Positions 28,356 to 39,040 of a stretch of 64,000 nt of DNA are shown here, piece after piece; the first letter of the stretch is position 1; every line of letters begins with the position of its first letter. The stretch covers positions 52,711,943 through 52,775,942 of the forward strand of contig CM019216.1 of assembly GCA_009741485.1 (NCBI GenBank). Reading direction: 5' to 3'. The notes under the pieces are model-generated. The model saw only the letters and a program-made list of their open reading frames with translations, was not told the DNA's origin and ran no database searches. Source of the DNA: Malurus cyaneus samueli (Eukaryota > Chordata > Aves > Passeriformes > Maluridae). A program made the position numbers and the translations under genes.

Positions 28356-31186
28356 ACCATTCCAAAGAAAAGTAGAGTAGAATTCCCTAAAGTCCTACTA
28401 CAGAAGACTGATCTCTTATAAAAAAGACACCTTTTTAGTACTTTCAGACACCTAAACACAGAAAATTATCCTTGTTTTACAGTAAGAAGATTGAAGTATT
28501 AATTAAATTAAGCTGCCTAACTGAAAGTTTGTATGATGTGTTTTAAAAACAACTTACCACATAGCCTTTCATATATTAAAGCACTGCTTTTTAGTATGAG
28601 TACCAAGGAAAGAAGAGCACACAAACGAAGACATTCGAATAGAAGTGCTCACCTCACATGGCAACTACTGAGAATTCCTAGGTCTGTAGAAACAGACTCC
28701 CAACTCTCAGTACTGTTTGACTATGACAGCTTTCTTACTTCATCCCTACAAACTTCCAAGCATGTAACGAAGGAAACTAGATATAGACCTCACTGCCACT
28801 ACCTCCTTTAGTCTGTCCCACACACCTTTGAGTCCCTCTTAGCCTACTTCTTGACCTATTATTCCCATCGTAATCAAGTAAGAAGTACTGAAGAAATGAG
28901 GGGATCAGATGCAAGGAAGCAGTGCAGGAGCTGGCAAAACAAGGGGATGAAGCAGCAGGAGGAAAAAGTGGCAGCTGGGAAAACAGGCAGGAGGTATTTG
29001 GCTGCAGAGGTGTGGTAACACACTGGGAACTCACTAAGGACATGTCAACATAAGGAGCAAGTCAAGGGAAGGCTGGAGTATGGAGGAGCTGAGGAGGCTC
29101 TTGCTCTCATCTTTGTCCATTTCTGAACCTCTCAACCACTTGTTAGCATGGGCAGATCTCCCAGAAAGCTCCAAAGAACTCTACATTGTTGTCATTGCCA
29201 CTGTACTAAGATACAGCAAACCTGGTGTTGGAACAGGCATGGTGTGAGCTATTACACTCATCCAGATCACAGAGCTTAAATACTAATGCAGAATTATTAG
29301 GGCAGTGTTTGCTTTAAAAAAAAAAGATACCCTAATGTTTCAGATACTTATGAATATTTTTCTATTCACAGGTACAAATACCGAACCCAGTACAAAAAAA
29401 TGAGCCCCTTTGGACAATGCCACTATCGTGTTCAATTTTGTTGCCATGTTCTAATTGTCCCCGCCTACCAGAAGGTGAAGAGAATATTAGTTCATATCAA
29501 CTTTTACTTTATAATCACAGAAATAAAATTTGTAATGAAATATATGTTTTCCTTTTCTAAAAGGCTTGCTTGCTTTACAGCTCTTATTTTACATATAACA
29601 CTCTCTTGTTGCTACATAAGAAGCATCCAAGGTAATATAAATAAAGGCAAAATACACAAAAGCATATGAAGTTCCTGAACCCTGCTGTAGAATCCACAGC
29701 AGTCAATCAAGCATTAAACCCTTCCTGTGCAACTCATGGGAACAATCAGGTATTTCAGAACATGATTTCTAAAAGAATCTGAAGCAGAGGCCACTTAAAG
29801 GAAATATTAGGGACAAAGTTTCATCCCAAGTCTATGTCTTTGTTAGTGCTTTCCTCTAGGCTGTGCTGAGTTGTCCCTAAGAGTGAAGATCTGCAGAAGA
29901 TCTCTGGCAGATGAAGAGGTAGAAGGACAGAATAGAGTAGCACAGGAAATCTATTCAGATGAGTCAAGCCATAACAGTAAATTAGTTTGCTCCGTAGCCT
30001 ACTCTGCACAGAAGAACTCTCCCATAGAAACTGTTTCTACAGAACTTGATCTAATTAAAAACTCATTGGATCACAGATGGCAAGAATGAACATGTCTCTG
30101 CCTTTTCAGACTCATCTTTAGGACACTACACTCAGTATTAAGTTTGTATTTTGTTTTCTATTACGCAGTCCATGGATAAAAGATTCACAGCCGTGTATTT
30201 AACTCCCCAAAACTATGCCAATGCCTCCTGTCAAAACTGTTCTAACAAGCCAACTTTGAGAGAAATGTTGTGACACCACACCACACTCATAGTTTTCTTT
30301 CCTGTTATTCTGCACACGTCCACACATTTCCCCATTAAATGAACAATTGAAAGAGACTTTTGATAGCAGAATTACATATGTTTCTTCTGCCATGACCTTT
30401 CTTTTTAAAATGCAATTAACTTAAAATTGCTTTTCCCACTCTCCAGTGTTTTTTAAAGAACAAGACTATCTAAATCAGATTGATCACATTCTAACCCTCA
30501 CATCTAACAGTATTACCTTAGTTGTGAGTATCTAGCAGAACCATGGCTCTATATGCAAGAGAAACATTGGCATGAATTTTTATCTTTAGCATAAAAGGGA
30601 AAACCTGGTCAAAACTGCAGACATGACTTAACAATGACAAATACTGCATCTCAGAAATCAAACCCACTACATGAGCTTTTCAGTAATAACAAAAGGAGGA
30701 GGAAGAGGGGAGACACAATACTTCAGATTGAAGCAGTATGGTTTAGAACACCTGTTTTCAGTCTTGCAGCCTTGGCCTCTGGGAATTTTTATGAGGTCAC
30801 AGTTTTGCATTAATATTTGCATAAAAATAGTTCATTCTATTCAGCAACAGGCTACGACAACCCAAGGAGAAAAATGGGGAAGGGAGAAGTTAGCTTGCTC
30901 CTGAGATAATATGTGTCACGCAACAGAATTTTTGGTTCTGCTTGACCAATTCAGTGGCTCAGCCTGATTCTCCCTATCTTCAAAGACTGGTCACCCACAG
31001 TAAATGTGCAAAAAATTTAATCTTCTAATTTCTGCCCAACAGGTATTAATTTGCTTATGAAGCAGATACCTGCTCTTTCAATGACTCAAATAATACTACA
31101 GACATAGGTGTAAATATTTTCTGAGACAGAACATGTAGCTACCAGCTTACAAACAAAGTAGCATCACACACCCTTAAGAGAGAGCA

Positions 31187-31767
31187 ATTCAACTTGCAGG
31201 TGCAGTTGACACCCTGGAGGGAAGGGATGCTATCCAGAGGGACCTTGAGAAGCTTGAGAGCTGGGTCTGTCCAAACCTCATGAAGTCCAACCAAAGTGAA
31301 GCACACGGCCCTACACCTGGGTTGTGGCAATCCCAGACACACCTACAGGCTGGGCAGAGAAGTGATTGAAAGCAGCCTTGTGAAGGATTTGGGGGTGATG
31401 GATGGAAAACTTTATGATGGAAAATTCAACATGGGCAAGCCATGTGTGCTCACAGCCCAGAAAGCCAGACAAATCCTGGGCTGTATCAAAAGGAGTGTGG
31501 CCAGCAAGTTATAGGAGGTGATTCTGCCCCTCTGCTCTGCCCTTGGGAGACCTCACCTGGAGTGCTGTGCCCAGTTTTGGACACACAGCTGTTGGAACAA
31601 GTTCAGAGGAGGGTCACAAAGAAGATAAGAGGACTGGAGCACCTCCTGTGTGAAGGCAGGCTGAGAAAGTTGGGGCTTTTCAGCCTGGAGAAGCTTGAGT
31701 AGAGACCTTGTAACAACCTTTCAGTATCTGAAGGGGGCCTACAGGGAAGCTGGACAGGGACTCTTTG
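31187..31767 (+). mobile_element. CR1 LINE, 5' part (ORF2 C-terminal reverse transcriptase region)
   Basis: On the plus strand the sequence encodes recognisable CR1 ORF2 blocks in shifted frames: [65 protein letters not shown] and [10 protein letters not shown]. These match the last part of the CR1 reverse transcriptase and the region after it. The copy is 5'-truncated at about 31187, as is usual for CR1, and has frameshifts. It is continued after an insertion by 32237-32517. Confidence 0.9.
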
Positions 31768-32236
31768 TGTCCTGATTTGAGCCAGAACACGATTAAATTT
31801 TGTGCAACAGCTGGAGGGGCATGGCCAGGACCCAGATGTGATAGGACCTCACATCATTGCCAGGGGTGGGGAAAAGAACTCTCTTGGAAAAGGGCGTTCC
31901 TTCTAGTTAGAAACTTGGTGGGGGAAAGCCATCTGGCACTAATTTATTGTAACAGGCTCCACAGTGAGCATTTTTGGATATGAATCACTCTCTCTTTTGT
32001 ACACCTTTGTTATTCATATTGCTGCTATTACTCTTCATTTTTTCTTATCTCATTGCTGTTTACAGTAAATCGTTGTTATCGAAACCCATGATCTTCACCT
32101 TTTGTGCCTCCAATTCTCAACTCCGTCCCAGTGCAGTGGGAAGGGGAAGAGGAACAGGGAGCGAGAGAACACTGTGTGGTTTGGGAGAGCCTGGTGGGGG
32201 CACTGAACTGGGGAGCACCATTCCTAAACTACAGCA
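31768..32236. mobile_element. LTR-like insertion inside the CR1 copy (possible solo LTR)
   Basis: About 470 bp interrupt the CR1 consensus order: CR1 sequence stops after GGGACTCTTTG and resumes near GTAATGACAGGAC. The inserted block starts with TGTCC and ends with CAGCA, that is, TG...CA ends as expected for a retroviral LTR. It lacks coding capacity and has a T-rich centre followed by a GC-richer end. No clear target-site duplication was found. Orientation and family are unresolved. A solo LTR of an avian endogenous retrovirus is the best guess, and diverged CR1 or another element cannot be excluded. Confidence 0.45.
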
Positions 32237-32517
32237 GTCTGTAATGACAGGACAAAGAATAAAGAATACAAATTGTACAAATTGAAAGAGAGGAAATTTA
32301 GGTGAGATATTAAGAAGCAATTTTTTACTGTGAGAGTGGTGAAACACTGGTCGCCCAAAGAAGTTGTGGATGCCCCAACCCTGGCAGTGCTTGAAGCTGG
32401 GCTGGATAAAGCCTTGAGCAACCTGGTCTAGTGGGAGGTGGCCTTGCCTATGGCAGAGGGGGTTGGGACTAGATTATCTTTAAGGTCCATTCCAACCCCT
32501 TCACATTCTATGATTCG
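32237..32517 (+). mobile_element. CR1 LINE, 3' end
   Basis: This is the classic avian CR1 3' region: a GAAATTTAGGTGAGATATT block, a GTGGTGAAACACTGG block, GTTGTGGATGCCCCAACCCTGG, then TCTTTAAGGTCCATTCCAAC and the terminal ATTCTATGATTC octamer-type repeat. It ends at about 32517. It is the same insertion event as 31187-31767, separated by the LTR-like block. Confidence 0.92.
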
Positions 32518-34765
32518 AACTCGAAGAGTACAAACTGCATCTTAAAGGAAAAACAGAGTACCAAGAAGTAGCAAACTAAAGAACACACAAACTGAAATAT
32601 ACTAATACTTGTTAAGGATTAAGAAAAATGGCCTATTCCTCATAGATGGTGCCACAGTCATATTTCTTTCAGATGAAGAACTTCTTAAAGAATAATCAAA
32701 GTCATTACTACTTAGAAAGCATGATTTGTAAAGACATATCTATTTTATAATGCTATTCAGCAATTTATGTGTAAGACTATATAGCAGCTTTGCAGACTGA
32801 TTCTAGAAAATCATAGTTTCTGTCAGCCCAGACGTCAATGCCTCCAGAAAGACAGACCTGTAATCATATTAGCAGGGAATAAAGCCCAGAATTATGAACT
32901 TCACTATAATACATTCTAATTCAATGAATATACCTTCTTTTTCATATCTGCTATCTCTCTGAACCTTGAAAATGAACACATTTCATGTGTCAAAAGTCTT
33001 CAGCTCTATTCTCTGCAAGAGTTTTATTGTACTAATTCTTTAGTGTTTCCCTCATTAGTATAATCACATCTTCCTATTTCCCCCTCCTTTCCTAAAAGAT
33101 AATCAGTCTCTGAAGAGCTCCACAGCAACCTGAAGAAAGGTAACATTAATGGATAAAATAGAAACAGCACAAACCATGAAATAAAAGTTTTTGATTAAAT
33201 TAATAGAAAATTTTCTAACTATTATTTTTGGAAATATGGAACAAGTTTTCTATGCTTTTTAAATTTTTAGATTTAATAAAGAAATTTTAAGCCCACAAAA
33301 ACACCCACATGGAAAGAGCTCAAGCCCAGGGGAAAAGCATAAATTTCTTGGCAAGTTATTTTCAGACACACTGGGCTAAGTATTCAGAGTCTGACAACAA
33401 CCTCCTCTAGGGGAAGAAGAGTGAGACCATGAATTATTTATGTGAACAGTGATAATCCCAAACTTTGTTTAAATATACATGGAATCAAGTTTTGATGACC
33501 TTTGGGTAGATTATTCAAATTGTGCAATAATAATGTGATTCTTGCCAGTAAGCAGTTTCTTTTTTTTTCTATTTTGCATCTTGGCATCATTTTCCAAAGA
33601 TAAATAGAACAGAAAGAATACTTTCTTACACTTCTAATGGAAGTTTTAAATCTACTGCTTTGTTTTTGTCTATTACGACTTCTAGTATTCTCAGGATTAT
33701 GGAATTACATACTCATTATTTAGTTTCCAGTTACGTGCATTTTATGTAGTACATGGCAGGCCATTTTATGAATGTTGCAGACCAAATTATAAAATATGTT
33801 CACAGTATCTTATAGACAGAAGAAAACTTCTAGTTAAAGAAAAAAAAAAGGCACTCTATTGACTTTGAGGTGTTTCTGATTGGCCAAAATTTTGCAAAAC
33901 CCACATTCTAGTTTCTAACAGAACCCTATATGAATTCCTGTTCTTTCACCTTCATCTTAAGGAACCTGAAAACAACACATTTACTGGAGTAGTCAGATGA
34001 GAAGTCTGTCTTTATTTCTTGGAAGTCTTCATCAATGCAGTGAGAACTTGACTCCATGAAATTTCTATTGGCAGTTTACATGCGTGTTGTAATTAAAGAT
34101 GATTATGACCTAATTTTGTGGCTCAGGAGTTAAGTAACTCATAAGGCAGGAAAACAAGGTTTGCATAAAATTATGTTATGAATGCAAAGCTGATGGTAGA
34201 AAGTATTTTGAAAGAAAGTTCTTTGAACTAAAGCTTTTTAAAAAAATATTTGCAAAGATTAATATTGGATCTCTAGTATTACACCCTCTTCTAATGTTAA
34301 TAATTCCACTTTATTCACTCTTAAAGTTCTGGCAATTAGTTAGATATGCAGGTATAATATCTGCAGTCGGAAAATTATTTTTAATTAGACTATCTGATAT
34401 TCGCAGTAATTAAAACCATAGTCTCAGCCAACATTTAAAGTGCCTTATTTAGTCTTGAACAGTAGCACAATCTCAGAAGTAATTGCTATGATGATTTTCA
34501 GTAACTGTTTTGCAGTCTTAACCGTACTAAGTAGGATTTGAGTAATCCTCAAAAATCCAGAAAGAACAACAGATATAGCAGACCTAGGTATAACTAAGTA
34601 TTTGGGAAAATGTGCTTATGCAAAACACAACCAAAAAATCCAGTTATATTTTCCTGCTTGTGTCAACAACAACTTAATTACTCAGTAAATAATTTTGGAT
34701 AAAAAATAAAAGCTTGCCAAAGCAAAAAAAACAAACAAACAAAAAAACCCCAAGAAAACAACAAA

Positions 34766-34806
34766 ACATATGGTATTAGAAAACTAATACATATGGTATT
34801 AGAAAA
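34766..34806. repeat. Short direct repeat, 18 bp spaced by 5 bp
   Basis: ACATATGGTATTAGAAAA occurs twice with CTAAT between, just downstream of an A-rich tract (34722-34765). Confidence 0.85.
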
Positions 34807-36369
34807 GGCATTTCCTTTTATCAGGTCTTATACTGAAAAAAGAAAGAAAGGAATAGGAAGAAAAGTTGCTGTGTCACTGCTGCAAGACAGGAACTGCCAT
34901 AACCGATGAGCCCCCTCAGTGGTCATCTTAGTAGTTTTGTCTCAGAAGTCTCCGGTATTGCCTCAAGCCAAAGCACTGTACAACTTCCATTAATTCTGGC
35001 AAACAGCTGAATGTCAAGTTGTTCTTCATTGCAGAACTCTGCAGCTTTTCAAAACCTATCACATCTCAAGGCAGCCTAAGTCATACTGAGATTTGATTAA
35101 TCATTTGATTCAACTCACTATCTTCTTGATGGCTTATACAGTGCTGATGTGACTTGATATTAAAAAAAATACGCTACATTGTGTTTGCCAGTCATTCAAA
35201 CACTTTCAAAATCTCACCCATTACCTCAGCCTAAAATGTGTTACTAAAGCAATTAATCCATAAGCACACAAATTTAAGAGTGCCTTGTATTAGTCAAGTT
35301 CACGAGGGTAACTAAGCATTGCATAAACTAAAATTTTCTTCTATTGGATGTGTTCCGCTCCCGCTTAATGCTCCCTGGCCTTGTCTAATAGCAGAAGGAA
35401 AGAAAAATAAAAGGAAGAAGAATGCATTGAGTTCACATCAGGTACTACTTTATTTGCCGTGTCTACTGCTCATCCTTTGCTACTTTAATCTCATTTGTTA
35501 ATCCTCTTATACAATTTTTCCTAGGACTCATTTAATAACTTTCCTCTGGACTCTTAATGATATTGTAGTGCCCTTGGCTGCTGTGCAAGATAAAAAACAA
35601 TGTATTTGCTTGGTTTTGGACTTTTAATGTACATTTGATTCATTATATATTTTGAATATCTGTATTTACTATATAGATGACTACAAAATTCCAACTAATC
35701 AATAGATATGTCATTAATTTAACTCAAGGTACAAGTAGAATCCAAGTAAAGAGCATTTTAATCAAATACTATTAAAACTGACTGTTGTTAAAAAAGGACC
35801 ACTACCAATATAAAAACTAGTGTTGGAAAAATATGTCAACCATAGACACTTGAGAAATCCTAAGCAAAAGTAATCAAACATTACTTCTCACAAAGCTAAA
35901 TAACAATTATGGGTTACAATTGTTAGTAACAGAAGTTGAAGTATTTTGATACCGTAAATTGACTAGATTCCTACCAGATTAAAACAGAAAAAAACATGTG
36001 GATAACAATGACTAAGTCTAATAACAGTAGGTATCTCAGCACTTCTGCCTCTTCTAATCTAGGTATGAGTGAAATTGGGTGGTTATAGCAACATATTCCC
36101 TCTGGGATACCCTCCTTGCCTCTAGCAATGTAGACAATAAATGAAAGAAGTCTTCAGTAATGTAATTTTTCCCATATTTATTCGCTGCCTTTACAGAAGT
36201 ATCTGGAAGTAATGCACCCTTGTCTTTCCTGGACAATGGTTTGGCTAGGAGTTTCTCAGCTACAACGATGTAAAAGATACTTTGGATTAATTATTACTAC
36301 TCAGTGTAGTGATTAATCCCATTTTTCAAGTTCAGTTAGGAACAAAACACTTAGCATTTCGATTTATAG

Positions 36370-36405
36370 CAGCTGGCTTCAACAAGACAGCTGGCTTCAA
36401 CAAGA
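36370..36405. repeat. Perfect tandem duplication, 18 bp x 2
   Basis: CAGCTGGCTTCAACAAGA is present twice in a row without mismatch, suggesting a recent replication-slippage event. Confidence 0.92.
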
Positions 36406-36540
36406 TTGCCAAGTGAGTAATCTGTACTCAATAATTTATTAAATGCTACCTCTCTATATTCACCTACTAAAAACTTCTTGCAGCACAAAAAAAAAGGTCA
36501 ATAGAAATAGCCTTGAGTGTTTTAACCTTGAGCACTGCAA

Positions 36541-36580
36541 TGTCTTTTCCAGCCTAAACCAATCTATGATTCAATACACT
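36541..36580 (+). mobile_element. Probable CR1 3' tail remnant
   Basis: The sequence CTTTTCCAGCCTAAACC followed by AATCTATGATTCAA resembles the last 40 bp of CR1 elements. The upstream part is too diverged to delimit. Confidence 0.45.
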
Positions 36581-37391
36581 ATGGAGCAAAGACTAGATGA
36601 ATCATCTGAAAAAAAGTCCCTGAAAGTTGTAACTAAGCAACACAAAATATGTTTAGATTTCGCCAATCTTACACAAAATGAGAGATTCAACTTTAGAAAA
36701 GTACAAGGAAAAGTCAAATACTTTGAAAGAAATCTGAACAACACTTTTTAAGTGGTTGTGTTAGTACCATTTGAGTAAATGAACAGTTGTGGAAAGCACA
36801 CTTATTAAGGATACAAACATTTTGAAACAAAAATTTCTTAAATTCTAACAGGTGTCAAATGAATATTTATTACTTTTATTTTCTACAAATTATCCCATGT
36901 TTTAAGACAGTCTTATTTCACAGAAGGGAAGCATAAACATGCAAAGGGAGAGTCAATTGGCCTGTTTTGCACACACTGGAATCTCTAAAGATCAGGGGAA
37001 AAAAAGCCCTGTATAAAAATAAAAATGCATTTTTTTACCCCTGGACTAAAAACTGGGTCCTGTTTCTTACTTCTTCTGTACATACTGTATAACTGAAATC
37101 ACAGAAACAGGAATGCTTATGTGAATATAACTTCTGTAAACTTGAAGTCAATGGGAGATTCACCACTCATTACAATGGTGCATGTAAGCAGAATGTTTAA
37201 TTGCCAAATGATGGAACAGCTGATTCCACACAGGATAAATATTAAACATCTGCTGAAAATCTACCTGCTTTCCAGGAATAAAGTCTACACATAAGAAATT
37301 TTTACATAAATTAGAATTAACACAATCCATGTAGCACACAAAAGGCATAACCTACCGCTACTTACAGAATCCTTCCTTCTCAAATTATTAC

Positions 37392-37492
37392 CTTATCTAG
37401 TGTCAGAGAACCTTCCTCTGCTTCTGTTGATCCTTCTGGTAGGAGAGGAGCAGAATCTGGTATTAATCCTAAAGGCTGTTCTTCATACTCTT
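37392..37492 (-). CDS. AHI1: AHI1 internal exon just after the SH3 domain
   Basis: This 101-bp exon has an acceptor ending TTTTCAG and an AAG|GTAATA donor. Its first two bases complete a Lys codon begun by the SH3 exon, and it ends in phase 0. It encodes an acidic, proline-containing linker beginning KEYEEQPLGLIPDSAPLLPE. The spacing of Tyr-Glu, Pro and Ser-x-Pro-Leu-x-Pro-Glu matches what I remember of human AHI1 immediately downstream of its SH3 domain. Apart from the SH3 itself this is the best sequence support for calling the gene AHI1. The rest (STEAEEGSLTLDK) is acidic and low in complexity. Confidence 0.75.
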
Positions 37493-38877
37493 CTGAAAAG
37501 AGGAACCATAATTCGCCATTATTAGAGCTATGAAAGAATTCTGTGACCCACCATGACATTACAATCTAGCCAAAAACAGGATGTGAACTAAAACAGGTGA
37601 AAAATGCTTGAAGCCAAATGTTGTATGAGAATTTATGAAAATTCTCCCATAAACCTTTATTTATACTAGTAACCTTAGATTTAAATGTGATTTGTATATT
37701 GGTTATTGTATAAAAGTATTCAAACATTTACCTAAGAACAAAGCCCATACTGTTAGAAAACAGCTGATACTTAACAAATGTATCATACACATCTCTTGAT
37801 TCAGTAATCTTGATTCAGTGGTCACCAATTGAAAAAGCAAATTATTTACCAGAGATTTTTTTGCAATTGGACAACTGCCTCAAAAATTTTGTTTCCTTTT
37901 TTTTTTCCAGAACACTTTTTTTAAAGACCATCACTGAAGACTCTTCCTACAGATTTCTCTGAGTTATTTTGCAAGGAGAAAAGGCAGAAAAAATGCACCA
38001 GATGTATAAGGAGAGAACAAAATGGAAGGGCAGTAGTAAATCTAACTTAACCTCATCAAGTGAGCATAGTATTATGTACAAGTGTTTTTTAGGAAAGAGA
38101 TTTCCCTTTAAAGACAGAGGGAGGAACTAAAAAATGGGGGAAACCATCTTGAGAAATATTGGGTTGAAAGATTTCTAAATACCAGTATAACTGATAGTTT
38201 GATAGTTTAGGAAGGCAAATGAATTTCATGTAGTGTGCAACCACATGCTGTGTCCACAAGCTGAATATTTACAAATGCTAGCACACTGAGCATTTTTACA
38301 GCAGTTGACTAAATAGAATGCTTCCTCTATTATTTTTTCAGATTCATCTAGCTTTTTCTTTATCAGTTTAATCAAAACTGTTTTAATGGAAAGGATCTGG
38401 TAGCAAGTTCAATGCTCAGATGAGAGATTTAACCATTACTCTTATTTTAAAACTTCATACTGAAATTCAGTTATTTGGGAACTGAACATTCTCCATTAGA
38501 GCGGGGAGGGTGGAATCAGGAGCTTGTACAAAAGCTTGATCTAATGGAAATTGCCTAAGGAAAAAAACAAGATGTTTGTGAAATACTCTGATATGTCTAA
38601 AACATTGCCAAACTAGAGCCTGAATCTATGTTAAAAGAGACAAGGCATCAGTACAGTTGACAGATAATTAAGTCAGTACTACATAAGCTAGAATTTTTAA
38701 CCAAGTGCAATGGTTAGCTAAATTTATACAATATTTGCACCACAATAAGTCATCATTATGCCACGTGTGTACTACATAAATTCCTATCTTCAGAACAATA
38801 AGCAGAACAGCACGGTAAAATCTTGGAGCATCAGTTAAACCCACACCGGTATACCAGGAAGACGGCAGTAAACTTAC
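37493..38877 (-). other. AHI1: AHI1 intron
   Basis: Intron following the SH3 exon, with GTAAGT donor and CAG acceptor. Nothing else recognised. Confidence 0.6.
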
Positions 38878-39040
38878 TTTCACCAGCCACATAATTAGCT
38901 GGAAAATAGCCTTGCTGTCCATTTGCTAGGCTGCCAAACCACCAGTTATCATTATCTTTGTATAACACTTGGATAATGTCACTGCGATGGATGGTTAGCT
39001 CATCTGATCGATGCGCTGTGTAGTCATAAAGAGCCACTAC
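38878..39040 (-). CDS. AHI1: AHI1 (jouberin) SH3-domain exon
   Basis: This 163-bp exon has an acceptor ending TCTCTTTTAG, a GTAAGT donor, phase 0 at the start and phase 1 at the end. It encodes an essentially complete SH3 domain. The ALYDY motif ([10 protein letters not shown]) is at residues 3-7, an acidic Asp/Glu RT loop (RSDELTIHR) follows, then the paired tryptophans of the peptide-binding groove (DNWWFGS), and the GYFPANYV motif with the conserved Pro and Tyr near the end. The RSDELTIHR and KDN-x-x-WW-x-GS patterns are characteristic of AHI1 rather than of general adaptor SH3 domains. AHI1 is a scaffold at the ciliary transition zone; it works with NPHP1 and Rab8a in cilium formation, and loss in humans causes Joubert syndrome type 3. 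Upstream WD40 repeats are expected but not found in this window. Confidence 0.88.

Larger units (their letters stand above)
27158..37391 (-). other. AHI1: AHI1 intron with CR1 insertions
   Basis: This 10.2-kb intron has a GTAATA donor. It contains the interrupted CR1 at 31187-32517, a short CR1 tail near 36541-36580 and three short tandem duplications. No additional exon was recognised. Confidence 0.5.

Noticed and set aside
36443..36751. 102-codon plus-strand open frame
   Set aside because: It overlaps a probable CR1 tail remnant and has AT-driven composition (Lys/Asn/Phe rich). No motif or splice support.
38878..39040. The SH3 exon as part of an adaptor protein such as NCK, ABI or an intersectin
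   Set aside because: The RSDELTIHR and KDN-x-x-WW-x-GS patterns and the following Tyr-Glu and Pro-Leu-x-Pro-Glu linker fit AHI1 better than any adaptor SH3 I can recall.
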